The notes beneath the pieces are model-generated. The model made no database searches. It was not told where the DNA came from and saw nothing but the letters and a program-made list of their open reading frames with translations. From Zychaea mexicana (taxonomy: Eukaryota > Mucoromycota > Mucoromycetes > Mucorales > Lichtheimiaceae), in the NCBI RefSeq assembly GCF_025766255.1, contig NW_026516740.1, positions 124,001 to 188,000 on the forward strand: a stretch of 64,000 bases of DNA, read 5' to 3'. The first letter of the stretch is position 1. Each line of letters opens with the position of its first letter. Shown here piece after piece: positions 11,511-24,207 of the stretch. The translations under genes were made by a program, and so were the position numbers.

Positions 11511-12177
11511 AATATATCCAAAATTTTTAATTTTGAGATATATTTAAATAAATAGTAAAATGTCAAAAATAAATTTATTTATTTTTTGACAATCTACTTG
11601 TAGATTTAATTTTACTGTTTATTTATTTTATTATATTTACTTTATTATATTTATTCTATTAATAGATATTGATTTAAAAATATAATATAAAAGTAATGTG
11701 AAACAGTTCTTTTACAATTTAAAACTCCGATGATTAATAACATAGTGATAAATTAATTTTTTGAAATAAGTAGATTTTAAAACAGAAGCATTTTCTAAAA
11801 AAATAAAACATGAATTCATAATGAAATTTGCTTTAGCAAATTTTATGTAAATAAATAATCATGTTTTCTTTTTCACTCAAAATTCACTGTCACATAATAA
11901 AATTTCTTGTTACTATGTTTATACAAAATTAATATATCACTAAGTATCATTTTCATCCCAAACCTATAGGACTATAATTTCATTTATTACTATAGTAACT
12001 ACTATATATGTTCCTCAAATAACTATTTTTGTAAAAATAATAATATACTATATAAGTGATAAAAAATATGGAAATATAAGAAATATGTACATTTATAAAA
12101 ATTATTTTTAAATCTTTGTATAATATCAAACCATGATAGGTATAAGGTTTCTTGTATTAATGTTTAATTCCCTAACT

Positions 12178-14300
12178 GGGCCTCCCAGTAAGCGAGCACC
12201 AGCGATCTTTGCCCCTTTTGTTCTGGAACTGGTCTTCTCAATCGTTCTTGCAATTAATCGTTGAGCTCATCAGCGGTTGTCGATGTCGCGTACAACTTGT
12301 AGAGCCTCTCCAATGCTAGGTTAACACCACTTGTCTTGGTAACTTCCTTCGGAAACGTGTTCCACACATTCTGCACTATAGATCGACTCATGTTCTGGTA
12401 CTCTGATTCCCACTGAGTGGCTTCCCACTAACTAAGCCTCAGGCGCGGGTCCATTGCTGTTGCAACTGCATAGACATCCGTATTGTCGACCTTGCAGTAT
12501 ATTTTTGCAACTTAGCGAGTCCCCTCTTAGCCGCCTGTTTCAGCTCGACTAGGTAGTCCTGAACCTGAACATCCTCCAGATGGTCCATAAGCTTATTGTA
12601 TTGGATGATGGCGATGTTGATGGTGGCGTGGCTCGTGCTCGCGGACAAGTCCATGGTTGCTTCGTAAAATGGCTTCAACATCTCTTGTAGTTGGTTGACA
12701 CGTCTCCATTCGTTTGCAGACAGTTTGAACAGGTGCAGCTCGGGATTGTAGCTGTTGGAGCAGAGAGTATTATATGATTCGCACAACGTCGACGCATGGG
12801 AAAGCATTTCATATGTGGAATTCCACCGGGTACAGATATCGAGTATGAGTACGAGCTCAGTAGAGCAATCCATCTTTTGCTGCTTCATGAATTTCTCATT
12901 ACGCTGAGGTGAAGAGCTACATAAAACAATTGGTATGATTAGTTAATAGTCGCAAGGATATTGGCAAATGATGATTGTAGGTATTTCAACTAAATGATAA
13001 CTTACTTGATTGTTTTTATACCCTTGCGTAGCTTTACTAGTACCCCCATCGTGTCTTTTTCTTGCTCCTATATAGCACGCACGGCATTCTCCTCGTAAGT
13101 CTGGTCAAAGTCATGGGTAGCATCTTCATCGTCCTCGGATTCATCGCTGACAGCTGACACATTGTCGAACCCCCAAAGTAATATATCTTGCACCGCCAGA
13201 TTTAGCACATGATCAAGGCAAGGGATGTGATGCTCTTAGCACGGAACGGCCTACTAAAAAAGTTATATGGTGTAAGTTTATGGTATGATGGATTAATTGG
13301 TTTTATCACATAATTGATTACACATATTTTAATGCTTACCATCCTTTTTCAGCAGCGTGCTCTTCAACGATTTGGGCTATCTTAGTCATATTGGATACAT
13401 TATCTGTTGTGATGGTGAAAAGCCTGTCACCAAGCTTAAAGTCATCCAACACCTTGATAAAAGTGCTGTTCACATTTTCTGCCCAGTGGGATCCCTTTAA
13501 AGGCACGAATCCAAGAATCACTTCTTGCATTGTCCATGTCCTACAAGAAATCCAGTGTCCAGTAACCGTGAGGAAGGCGTCGTTGTAAGGACTGGTTTAA
13601 CCATCGAGCGTGCAAGAGATTGAGGGGAGCTTGTCTAGGATGGCGCAGATCTTGTCTTTATACAGATTGTATTCTTCAATGGTCTAAGGTAAATTTTTAC
13701 AAGGATATTAAAATCTTCCCTCTTCATGTACATATATGACAAAGAAAATAAAATATTGAAACTGATACTTACCTTTCACGTAATGGTATCTGTGCTGGGG
13801 AGCGCTACTACTGCTTCCACTGTCGATGCAGATTGCACGATCTCTAAAAGCTCTTGCAGTTCTTCATTTTCAGCCATCGTGAAAGGTAATTTGCTTTTGA
13901 CAATGAACTTGATGAACAACTCCACAGTGAAGATACAGGGTCTCTTGGTTTGGACGAAGGGATCAAGTGGACCGCTGGCACACTTGCTTCCAGTATGGGG
14001 TCCACTCTCCTTGGTAATATTATGGACGGTTTTCAAGTACTTGATTATTCCAGATGTATTACCATCAATGGATCTGAATGTTTTGCTACAATTGCCTACA
14101 AGGCATCGAAGGTGATGCTGTCCACCTTGATCAATGAAACGTGTACTAAGGCCATGTTTGATAACCCAGCTGACTTGCTTGTTGGACCCAGTTTGCGGTT
14201 GAGCGACAAATTCAGAAATGGACATGGCATTGGAACAGGCATCGACATCAGTATCATCATCAGTATGCAATTCGAGATCAAGAGACATGGCGGAAGGCAT
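12178..14300 (-). pseudogene. hAT-family transposase
   Basis: Exon 1 (14300-13776) carries a BED-type DNA-binding finger: RCLVGNCSKTF followed by IIKYLKTVHN, with Tyr where the usual first His stands. Then come CTLDG-stop-TSPYNDAFLT (about 13600), GHWI, GFVPLKGSHWAENV and TTDNVSNM (13530-13336), and HHIPCLDHVLNLAVQDILL (about 13220), all hAT landmarks. An intron at 13005-12917 (GTAAG...TAG) precedes CTRWNSTYEML and the helical domain with MDPRLRLS. The frame runs on, with stops, to YWEAQLGN-stop near 12178, so the C-terminal hAT dimerisation domain is absent. Multiple stops make it inactive. Confidence 0.85.
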
Positions 14301-15720
14301 ACACGAAAAGGCAGGGGCATGGACACGAGTTTCCTATATGACATATTGCGATTAATGACATGTTCGAATATTACCATACAGACACATTAATTGACGTAAC
14401 GGCTCGGTGATATTTACCCCATCATGAAGAGCAGCACGGACATCGCAGGAAGAAGAGCCAATTTGATAAACCATGATTGAAATGTAGGAAGGCAACAGAG
14501 TTTTGAGGTAGAGTAGTACATTAAGTATACAGTAGATACAAGGATCGATGCTTCAAAAATAAAAGCCTTTATATATTTTTCAAATGATGCCACTGATGTC
14601 ATTTATTGGACTTCTGATGGATCGATCCTTACAGATGATATCATCGACTTGCATTTTACTCAACTCAATTCTTCCGACAAAGCAAAACGCTGATGATATC
14701 ATTAAGCTCATCCTGAGAAAGGTTTCCATTATTGCTGGCTGTCAATGCTTCCATGAATAACGCGTTTCGGGGTTCCTGGACGTGTAGTAATGTGGATCGG
14801 CAATAGAATAAGGAAAATGATATCATCGTTTTCTTATATTTAAGCTCACATCTTCCAATGACCTCATTTGTAATCGCTTATTCCGACATCAGATGCGCTA
14901 GTAATAGAAGGAATTCTGCTTCGGCTAGTGGAGTATGTGATGACAACCATTATCATCTATTTTATTTATAAGGCTACTAGGTATCACGTATGCGAACATA
15001 TAAATCTACAACGATCTGTATATACTTCGTTTGTATCTTCCTTACTATATATTCAATCACTCAATTTGACGTGATTGGAGAAGAAGTGATCAGAAAAGTA
15101 AAAATACACTCTGTTCCTTTGTCACAATAATAAAAAAAAACTCACTTCTTCTGATGGCAGCTTGCTTTCTCTGACCATGATGTGCATCATTACTTGTTCC
15201 TCTACAAGGCTGCTAACAATACATTTTCCTCTATAACGTACTACTTTACTAGACTTAGCGTGGCTTCTCGATCAGTTGTATCAAGTTTGTGCATTCCATC
15301 TGAAATTGCGCATCCTGGGGCCCGTAACAGAATTATCTTACCCATTCACCCTTTGCCTTTTATGAGACACTATACACACATAGAGTCGCAGTAGCTGTAC
15401 ATACTGTCGGTTGTGGTTTAATCGCTTCATATTATGATAACATATTGTATGATACTAGTAATGCTACGTCGCTCTAAATACTATAAGCACCACTTTTTTT
15501 TTTGTAAAAACTGTGCTTTAATCTTCTAACAGTGCAATGACCCACATCATATAAAATATGTTTATATTCTGTTTCTCTTATTCAATATGAGATCAATGTT
15601 CAAAGTATAATAATAAACTATTCTTTTTTACTGCAGTATTCAAGTATACCGCAATATTGAACACACACATCAGCTTTCATTTAAAATATTGAATCTTGCC
15701 TTTTTTTCATATACATAATG

Positions 15721-15788
15721 GGTTTAGTTCTTCGATTCGATTCTTCGGTTCTAGTTGGTTTGGTTCGGTTCCTTTCAAGAACTAAACC
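15721..15788. repeat. Perfect 12-bp inverted repeat around GGTTCGGTT-type sequence
   Basis: GGTTTAGTTCTT at 15721-15732 is exactly complementary to AAGAACTAAACC at 15777-15788. The 44-bp interior is made of TTCGATTCGATTCTTCGGTT and GGTTTGGTTCGGTTCC. It resembles the GGGTCA cluster at 8946-9078 in being a low-complexity G/T-rich block closed by its own complement. Confidence 0.6.
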
Positions 15789-16584
15789 GTGCAGATCCCT
15801 AAGATCAACTATCATGTATAGAACAGTAGTACCAATGAGAGCTATATTTTAAGAAGTGGAGGGGTCACTAGAAGCCTTATAGTTGATAGTGGTAGGTTAA
15901 TGCATGTGTTCTGTAGATTATATGTTTTTTTTATAGTGTGAGATATGGCAGTGATATTACTGTCATCATCATTTATTTGGCTAGATTCTGCGTTTGCTTA
16001 GTCTGGCTGTCAAGTCATACTGAACCATCACAGCGGTGAGTACTCTGCACAATTAATGACTCAGTGCAATACAAATACAAGGGAGTGTGCCTCGAATCTA
16101 ACGCATCGATGTCTGCGCGCATACATTACTACTCTACACAAAGTAGACACTGTACGGTCTGTTAATCGAAATAAGTGTCTGTATATTAGTTTGATAACGT
16201 TAAGGGTGTTTAAAAACGAGCATTGTTTTAAACACATGTTACGTATGCAAATGTCAAAATTAATTAAATTTAATTTATTTTTGCCCCCGTTAATTTCACT
16301 TTTAGGCCGTAAAAGAACACATAGCTCAAAATTTTGTAGAACAATAGCATTAAATCATTTTTGGCAGTAAATTAAAATATTTTTTCAAGGATTCTTAAAA
16401 ATTGTTCCAAATAAAAATTTAACATTTATTTTTTCGGTTATACATAAACAAAACGCAAATTTTTTTTTAAACGTAAAATTGTGCAATTACAACTTTTTGC
16501 AAAAATAACCCATGCAATGCCGCTTGTTATGCAGAGCACCGACGTTTGTGCGCCCATAACAGAAAGCGCTAGGCAAACGCGCTT

Positions 16585-16743
16585 ATCTATAAAGCGACGT
16601 TCCCGCGCTTACATCATAAATTCCATGCAATGACGCCTACTTAAAAGCGACGTCCATGCGCCCACTCCAAAAAATGCCATGCATTGACGCGTACTTAAAG
16701 CGACGTCCATTCGCCTACTCTAAAATGTTCCATGCATCAGTGC
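16585..16743 (+). repeat. Three 52-54-bp tandem repeats
   Basis: Units at 16585-16637, 16638-16691 and 16692-16743 share TACTTAAAGCGACGTCCATG, CGCC(C/T)ACTC and CCATGCAATGACGC with mismatches. A more diverged unit may precede (16530-16584). Each unit carries GCGACGT(C/T)C. No coding role is apparent. Confidence 0.65.
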
Positions 16744-17592
16744 TTAACCAAAATCTCAACCATTGTCCCTCAGCTACTATAGGATTCGAAATCTAATCCC
16801 GGACATAGGCTCAAAAATTTTTAGAAACAAGTTTTTTTTTACTCATAGAATATTTCTTTGGTTTATGGCATTTACTATTCTATTCACAGGCTTTCTTTTT
16901 TACCAACTGTATTCTTATTTGCCCTAAGTGCCCTCTCTTTTCACTAAGGGGTTACTAAGGTACTCTCAAGCAATGTAAGTCAACGTCGACACACCCTAGA
17001 AATAGTAATAGCGTGTTGTTCGGGAGTCGAATAAAAGTAATACAATGAACACAGGATTTTTTTGTGTAAATTTATATCATATCCTTTATAAGGAAATGAA
17101 GAGCAAAACTGCTGTATCGACCCCTTGGTTAATACAGCACTCCCAAAAAGGATATCGTCTCGGATCTTTTGTTACATGTCCATGCAACTGAGAAAATATT
17201 ACTTTGATATTTAATTATCTATCAAGCAATACCTGGGAGGGTCAAGTATACCATTTTACATAACATTAGATATACCAACTGGTTGTTTAGACGGAACCGA
17301 ATCCATAGTTCTACATATCATGAAACAATAAGAACATTACCGATAAGAAAATATCTTCTATATATGCAGCGACTTTGAGTAATACTTCTTGTTTTGTTCC
17401 ACTCAACTTTTATTCGTACTTTTTATATCCTTCATCCTACCTTCTGTCTATTATTATGGATTCCCAGCAAAAAGTTGTCCACAGAAGAACGATCATCAGC
17501 ATCCTACTTCTTTTGATTAAAGGCTGCGTCTTTTTTTTCTTGCGAATAATGACGATAATGATATCAACCAACTCTCCATAATCAACACTGTT

Positions 17593-18956
17593 TTGCCAAT
17601 GTACCAAATCATTTTTTCTCTTGATCATATCATGTCAGCTGTATCATCGCCGCTACATTCCTGTGTTATGCAATGCATCAGTTGTGTTAAAAATACGATA
17701 TACTGGGAAGTTATGCATCTAGCTCTTCCAGACACAGATGGACCAGGTGGATTCAAATCACATTATCATATGAAACCAGCCACTTTCAATGCCCTCATAA
17801 ATATGTTGTTGCAACATCGATTGTATCAATTTATGGCACAAAACGCCATACCTGTATTCATCTAAGTTGGCCTGATAATCTGGAGATTTGCCAATGCTCA
17901 TGTCAGTTACCGTATGGCCGAAACTTTGCTTGGTACATCGCATGGATCGTACAGAAATTTTACCAAGCGATTTTTGGAGGCAATGGCCAACTGTCAAGGT
18001 GGTATAATCCAATGGCTGACCGGAAATGAAGCTATTAAGGCAACCGTTGAAGGGTTTCAATATGGAGAGCTTGGACCAATATTTGAAGTTGGACCTACTT
18101 ACCTCCCAAATGTACTCGGTGCTTTGGATGGGAAGCTCCTTTGAATCTTCAAACCAGGTGACAGTAGCAATCGCTTTGTCGACAGAAAAAACAACTACTT
18201 GTTGAACATGGTTGCCATGTGTGATTCAGAAAAGTGGTTCACCTACATCCATGCAGGGCAGAGTGGTAAGGCATGACATATTAATGTAATTATTTTAGTT
18301 GCTTTTTTGGCTAATATATACGACTTTTATACTATAGGCCGAAATCACGATTCAAGAGCCTTTCAAGCTACTGCTTTTTATGACGAGCTTCTTACTAACC
18401 CAGAATCCGTGTGCCCAAATGGAACATTTATACTTAGAGGTAAAGAACAAATTGTTTAGCATAGATCATTGTTGAAATCACAGTACATATTTCTGACATT
18501 CCATTTTTTGTTCGTAGAATCGGCATACCCTTTGCTCCCGTGGTTGATAACACCATTTCCTGATGCTCAAGCAGCCCGCCACAGTGACAACATGCATTTT
18601 GCCAATTGGTGTACAGATGGCGTTTTCTACGTAACGAGCTGTATTTGCTGGATGTAGAATCAATGACAATGACGATTGTTGCTTACTGTATTCTGCATAA
18701 TTTATGCATTGATTACGATGATCTTCATACCAAAAGCACATTTGTACCTAATCTGATAGCCGATGATTTGCTTCTAGAGCCACTCGAAGTTTCTGACTCT
18801 ATCAATGACAGAGGTCGTGGTGCGCGCCGTACCACTACACAACTGCGAAATGAAGGTGTGCAGAAACGTAATGAACTAGTACAGTACTTGCACGAGAATC
18901 GGTGTAGCGATTGTGAGAGCTTCCGTCAATATAATCGCCATTATAGATGCAGATAG
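17593..18956 (+). pseudogene. PIF/Harbinger transposase
   Basis: The frame from 17593 (FKSHYHMKPATFNALINMLL) continues through a TAA at 17863-17865 into RMAETLLGTSHGSYRNFTKR, then VLGALDG (first catalytic Asp) and, after a TGA near 18143, IFKPGDSSN. Intron 18266-18337 precedes GRNHDSRAF (second Asp). Intron 18440-18517 precedes ESAYPLLPWLITPF, a Harbinger hallmark. The third acidic motif (usually an ER.FG.LK type block) is missing: a deletion joins HFANW directly to YRWRFL. The C-terminus is open to TAG at 18954, with AATAAA at 18959. It is convergent with the Myb-like partner gene. Confidence 0.85.
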
Positions 18957-19070
18957 AAAATAAATATGTCTTCATAACAAGTTATCTTTGAGGCACTTGA
19001 TTATATAAAGAAAACCCAAAGGGAAAAAAACTTTATTGAATTTAAAATAAAAAATCAAACAAAAAAGATT

Positions 19071-19605
19071 CTACATCTTGTCAATAAGTTGCTTCATTAA
19101 ATCTAAGAAGCTCTGTTGTGTGTGTTGCTGTTGCTGGTGGCGCCTTTCTTGCGCTTCAAGGATTTCCTTATATTGCTGATCAAGTAGCTCGATCAGCTGT
19201 GATCTTGCTTCCTCGCTCTGCTGGTTGGCGGCATCGATCCACTCAAGCATATCTTCATGCCGCAATTCTGCAGGAGTCAATCGTCGACGTCTTACAGATG
19301 GCTGCAGCATGCTGTCGGTTGCTGTTTGTGTATCGGCGCAACGACGAATGCCTCGCAAACGAATCGAACTGGAATTCAGGATTGAACCTCGGGTCATCCT
19401 TCAGCAATGCATGCATATCATCATATAAATACCAGCTGTCTATGTCACCGGACCGTCCAGTCTGCCGATGGCGTTTGGTAAAGCACGAATGGTAACGGCA
19501 GCACATTCTTTCCCACTTGGTTTTGATGACGCGCTTGGTTCGTACATTACCAAACGTTTCAACAGTACTGTTATCATTTGTAAGCTCTGAAGCCGATCGA
19601 TTTGT

Positions 19606-19655
<50 letters not shown>

Positions 19656-20082
19656 ATGATGTCGTTTGATCGTCGCTTGAAATACTGCTCGGCTCGACGA
19701 CAAGGAACGAAGGTGCTGGCTACTGCTCGTCCAAAGACTGTTCGCTTTCTTGAGTGCCATCAGTAACAATTGATGGTTGAGGTGTACACTCTTTCTTGAA
19801 ATCTTCAATGATTGCATCCCATGTGCAGCCGCGATGATTGTTGTCTCTTGGATGCGTAAGTCCATCATAATGCTTAGAGACTGCAGTTAGCAACGCCCTT
19901 TCTTCAGCCTTAATCCAGTGTTCAGGGGAGCTTTGTGTCAGGACAGAAGATTGAGCTACAGTGGTGTCGTTGTTGCTTTCGTTGCTTTGCATGCTGCTGT
20001 TGGACTGGGTATTGGCTTGGATAATAGGAGTGCTGCTTCGATTGTCGCTACTATTACCACTGCACGAAAAAGTACATATCAC
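19071..20082 (-). pseudogene. Harbinger-associated Myb/SANT-like protein
   Basis: PIF/Harbinger elements usually carry a second gene for a Myb-like DNA-binding partner that brings the transposase to the element ends. Here a trihelix/SANT pattern is visible (HWIKAEERALLTAVSKHYDG, then GCTWDAIIEDF), followed by KTKWERM and DSWYLYDDMHALLKDDPRF. One frame is open from 20082 to 19255 except for a TAG near 19718. A one-base shift near 19360 moves the C-terminal helical tail (ELRHEDMLEWIDAANQQ, LLDQQYKEILEAQERR) to another frame ending at 19071. A minus-strand AATAAA lies at 19037-19032. Confidence 0.75.
19604..19661 (-). repeat. Trinucleotide microsatellite in Myb-like gene
   Basis: A run of GCT then GAT triplets. 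In the Myb-like protein frame it encodes Ser then Ala runs; in another minus frame it would read as His and Gln runs. It lies between the DNA-binding N-terminus and KTKWERM, as a low-complexity linker. Confidence 0.8.
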
Positions 20083-20684
20083 AGGCTTGGAAAACAGGGT
20101 GATATGTGCCTATGACCTGGTTTTGGTATGAAAAAAAAGTATGTAGCCTGCAGCAAATACAGCTACTATATTCAGTAGCATATGCAAGTGAGAAAGGAGC
20201 TAATGCACACAAAGTAGTCGTTGCATATACTATGATGCTGCTGCATAAGAAGCAGCAACATAAACTGTCTTAAAAAATTTCAATTTGGGGGGGGAGAAGG
20301 TTGTGGAATAAAGGAACAGTGTTCGAAAAAGTGAATATCTCAAAAAAGGACAAACACATATTTATCGCTATGTACATAAAAGGACATCTGCTTTTTTGGT
20401 TCACACAATCCTCTTTTTTATTTTGCATATTACAACGTTAATAAAGACATGGTCCCCCATATTATTTACACCCTGTTATGCAAAAACCATGTTCCCGACT
20501 CTTTATGTAAATGTGTATCATTACAGAGAGTGCTACATGTGATAAAAAAACACAAAGTAGGAAGTGCATAATGTGTTATCGTAAAAGATATAGAAGCGTA
20601 CAGATGCGTTTATATATAAGAGAGGCTCTGTGCTACTGCTGGAAACTTCGACTTGCTCTGGATCTCTACTTTTTTTTTAGCACA
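20083..20684. other. Spacer with TATA box before the Tnp2-like gene
   Basis: No coding sequence is supported here. It contains a G9 run (about 20287) and A/T runs. TATATATAAG at 20611-20620 lies 65-75 bp upstream of the ATG at 20685 and is a plausible core promoter. Confidence 0.5.
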
Positions 20685-23600
20685 ATGGAGCTCAATCGCA
20701 ACGAATTGTTAGTTGCGTGCTTCTGTTCATTGTGCTTGAGGGCAAACAACAACACCGGCTTCCAAATGGTGCTAAGAAGAACGCACGAATATCATCAGCG
20801 GCGCGTCTTAAATGATGCTTCACAGAGCCTCTCACACAATGGTACTTGCTCTACACCCATCCCGAAGATTGAGTTAATAATGTTGTATCTTGTATATCTA
20901 CTAGTGGGCGCCATTGTAGCTGATATCGAAGCCAATTTGCGCCAAAGCTCGTCACCGTCACCGTTGCCGCTAGGCGACGATATTGATATGGACATGGATG
21001 ATGATGTGATGGTCGATTATCCCTCCCCTGGTATGAGACTATATTGTTAGTGAAATAGATGTGCGAATAAGTCATTTATCGTTATTATGTATTGTAGACA
21101 TCGTTTCAAGTCTTCATGTCCCTTTTTCTGCCGAGGATAATGTGTTCGCAGTTGAGGATGAAGTTGCCGATGGAGAGCAAAATGACAATGATCTTGTCAT
21201 AAGTGCTGCTGATGTTGAGTTCGGTAATGATGGGAGCGAAATGCAAAGTGAGGCAGCCGCCATTGGCGCAGGTTGGTTTATAAAAAGCAGTTTTATTGAA
21301 TCAAATAGAAGAGCTCTGAACCACACGGTACTCACAACCATTTTTTCCAAAAATAAACCGAAGACACTGACCTTGGTCCTCCCCCTCCTCCTGTTATCGG
21401 GATTCATAATTATCCGCATCCCTTTGTCCTTGTCGTTCTCTTCCTCGTGCTTTTCCAATTACACTTCGTTTCCGAGCACTTGTCATGGATCATCATCGAC
21501 TTTTGCGTTCTACTTCTTAGTAATCTCCAGCCAAACTTTTCCATCCCTACCTCGCTTGCTACTCTCCGTCGTATCACTGGCTTCTCTGCACTGACCGATC
21601 ACTTGTGTAAATATGTGTGCTGCTCTCGTTGCCACAGCCTATATATTGTATCTGATCCTCATTGCCCAAGGACATGCACCAACGACGATATTCGCTACAA
21701 CAGCTTATGCGACAACAAATTGTTCAAGACTGTTGGTAATCTTTGGGTGCCTATAAAAGAGTATGCCTATCAGCCCTTGTCTGCGACTATTGAGAGGCTT
21801 TTTTTGCGGCCTGGATTCGAGGCAAAGATTGAGGAATGGCGGAGCCGTAGACGAATTGTTGATAACTCGTTTGACATTTACGACAGTGACATGTGGCGGG
21901 AGTTTCGTGATCGTGAAGGCAGGCCGTTTGTTGAGCAGCACCATTCACTGTTGTTCACACTCAACGTAGATTGGTTTGGCCCGTTTTTGAACTCCACGTA
22001 TTTAAACGGTGCCATATACTTGTCCATAAACAATCTACCACGATCTGAGCGCTACAAGTCAGAAAACCTCATTCTTCTTGGTGTAATGCCTGGCCCACTG
22101 GAAGCGAGTACATCTGACATCAACCATTACCTTCGACCCTTGGTTGATGAATTGTTGGAATGGTACGGCGGTAAAACCATCAGGACGTGCCAGTATCCAC
22201 AGGGAACACTTGTCCGCTTGGCGTTGTTCGTCAATGCTTGTGATATCCCTGCCACAAGGAAAACAAGCGGTTTCACCTCGCATACGAGCCTTTGCGCCTG
22301 TCACGAATGCGTCCGTCAATTCAACGTTTTCCCTGGAACCACCAACATTGACTACTCCGGGTTTGACGCTGCTAGTTGGGTGCTGTGATCGTGGGAGGAC
22401 AACTGGGCTTATGCTGAGCAATGGCGGAATGCTGAGACGATGATGGCTCGACGAGAACTGGAAAGGGCAAATGGGACAAGATGGTCAGAGCTGCATCGCC
22501 TCGGCTACTTTGATCCTATTCGTTGCACGATCATCGACCCGATGCATAATTTGTTTCTTGGCACAACAAAGCATATGGCAAAGGTCTGGATTGACCGAGA
22601 ACTCCTCAACAGAACCGACCTTCAACAGATGCAAGTGCTCGCGGATGGTATTGTTCTCCCTCCTGATTATGTTGCCTTGCACCGCAAAATTGAAAGTGGC
22701 TTCTCATTCATGACCGCAGATGATTGGAAGTCGTGGTGCATCGTATATTCACCTTTTGTGCTTGACGGCCACCTTTGTAGAAGATACCTCCAAAATTGGT
22801 TGAAGTTTGTCGATGCTTGTCGTTTGCTGGTTAAGCCATCAATTACTGTAGACGAAACTGCAGAAGCAAATACTCTTCTCACAGAGTTTTGTACTGGTGT
22901 CGAGCAAATATATGGCCCAGAGGAGATCACACTGAACATGCACCTTCATATGCACTTGGCCGCAACGATCGATGATTTCGGGCCGTTATACGCTTACTGG
23001 CTCTTCTCGTTTGAGCGCTATAACGGGTACCTCAAGGAGATCGACACCAACCAAAAGGACTCCTTCGAAATGACGTTCATGAAAAGATTCCTGCAGAAGA
23101 CTGGTGCTCGTGATTTCGTTCGATCGTTTGAAGCCCTCTTCCAACACCGTCAACATCATTTCGCCTTCCTAAACAGCTTTCTCGATCTTGTACAGCCAAT
23201 CCCACACGCAGCTGATGTTGTCCAACGTCAATTCGATGTTCATGCGTTTTTGGCGTTGTCGACGGATGTTGGAACCATACACTACGTTACACGAAGTGAG
23301 CTGCTGCCGCCAGATGTATACCCCTTGCATTATAGACGGATAGCATTTATGCCTGAGCAACCGTACAATTTCTTGTTGGCATTTTACCGTGCTGTATATG
23401 ACGATCATCTCGTTCACTATCCCCAAGCTGGTGATGGGCAAGTTTTCGTGAGTAAACAGTACTAGAAAATGAAGACGATAATGATGATGGGGCAGATTTA
23501 CCATAGTGCTGAAGCGAGATCGCGACGTGGTGCCCACGCTCAAGTTCTGTCCCACGTAGACGATCGCGGAGAAGCAATGGCCTGGCCATGCAAGATCCAA

Positions 23601-23876
23601 TTTTTCTTTCGGCATGTGCAGTTCGTTCGTGGGCAGCAGACAGAGCATGTATTTACATATGTCCGATGGTACAGCATCCACAGAGATAATGATGGTCGCC
23701 GATTTATGGATCCTTATCTTGAAACGTGGTGTAGCCGTTTTCGAAGTGAAGCGATGGATTGCATTGTACCTGTTCATCGTTTATATGGACAAGTTGCTAT
23801 TGTAAAACTGGGCACACAAAGAAATGCAAATGCCAGAACAGTAGTGCTTCCATTAGCAAAAAAGATGCTAGCATAA
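20685..23876 (+). pseudogene. Tnp2/Plavaka-like (CACTA-type) transposase
   Basis: The ATG at 20685 opens a finger-like N-terminus (CFCSLCLRANNNTG, RRTHEYHQRR). An acidic segment around 21120-21270 follows after a probable intron ending TAG near 21098. After a second apparent intron, one frame runs from about 21361 to 23876 with only two stops: TGA at 22386-22388 and TAG at 23463-23465. Family motifs are CCSRCHSLY, AIYLSINNLPRSERYKSENL with GVMPGP, CACHECVRQFNVFPG, IIDPMHNLFLGTTKHMAKVW and FGPLYAYWLFSFERYNGYLK. Both stops fit C-to-T changes (CGA to TGA, CAG to TAG). Terminal repeats were not located. Confidence 0.8.
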
Positions 23877-24207
23877 GCAACTATAACTTTTTACTCGCTT
23901 TTTTCTTGCCTACCGAAAACCTTCAATATTCTATGTTTCTGCTATTACCTTAGCATTTATAATAGTACCATGTGGTGTTGTATGCACGCGTCGATAATAT
24001 CTTGGCGGTAGCATTTTGTTACCTAAGTTGCAAAAAAAAGGAAGAATTAGGGCTGAATTCGCAAACCAACATGTAAGCAGCAAAGCCAAAGCACTAGCTA
24101 TAAGTATATACGCATCTTATAGGCTTACAGGACTTGCGAAGTTTAGCTAGTGACTTTAGAGAACGGTAGTCGCACGCTGTTAACAAGTTATAATTTGTAT
24201 CTCATAG
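23877..24207. other. Spacer, possible intron
   Basis: No open frame of note. It ends in TTTGTATCTCATAG, a credible splice acceptor for the coding block that follows, so it may hold the 5' part of that gene. Confidence 0.4.

Larger units (their letters stand above)
10563..12170. other. AT-rich island, no intact gene
   Basis: From about 10860 the composition becomes extremely AT-rich, with long A/T runs, unlike the mixed composition on both sides. It holds a coding-like remnant (11044-11243), a MITE (11330-11510) and a hairpin-forming AT palindrome around 11543-11630 that includes AATCTACTTGTAGATT. 10563-10860 shows nothing recognisable. Confidence 0.6.
14400..17360. other. Gene-poor interval
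   Basis: No convincing coding region on either strand: open frames are short and lack recognisable motifs. The segment contains three TGATATCAT palindromes (about 14635, 14692, 14819), the 12-bp inverted repeat at 15721-15788 and a tandem repeat at 16585-16743. Otherwise nothing is assigned. Confidence 0.6.

Noticed and set aside
16056..16370. 104-codon plus-strand ORF
   Set aside because: No motif, atypical composition and no support from neighbours; probably chance.
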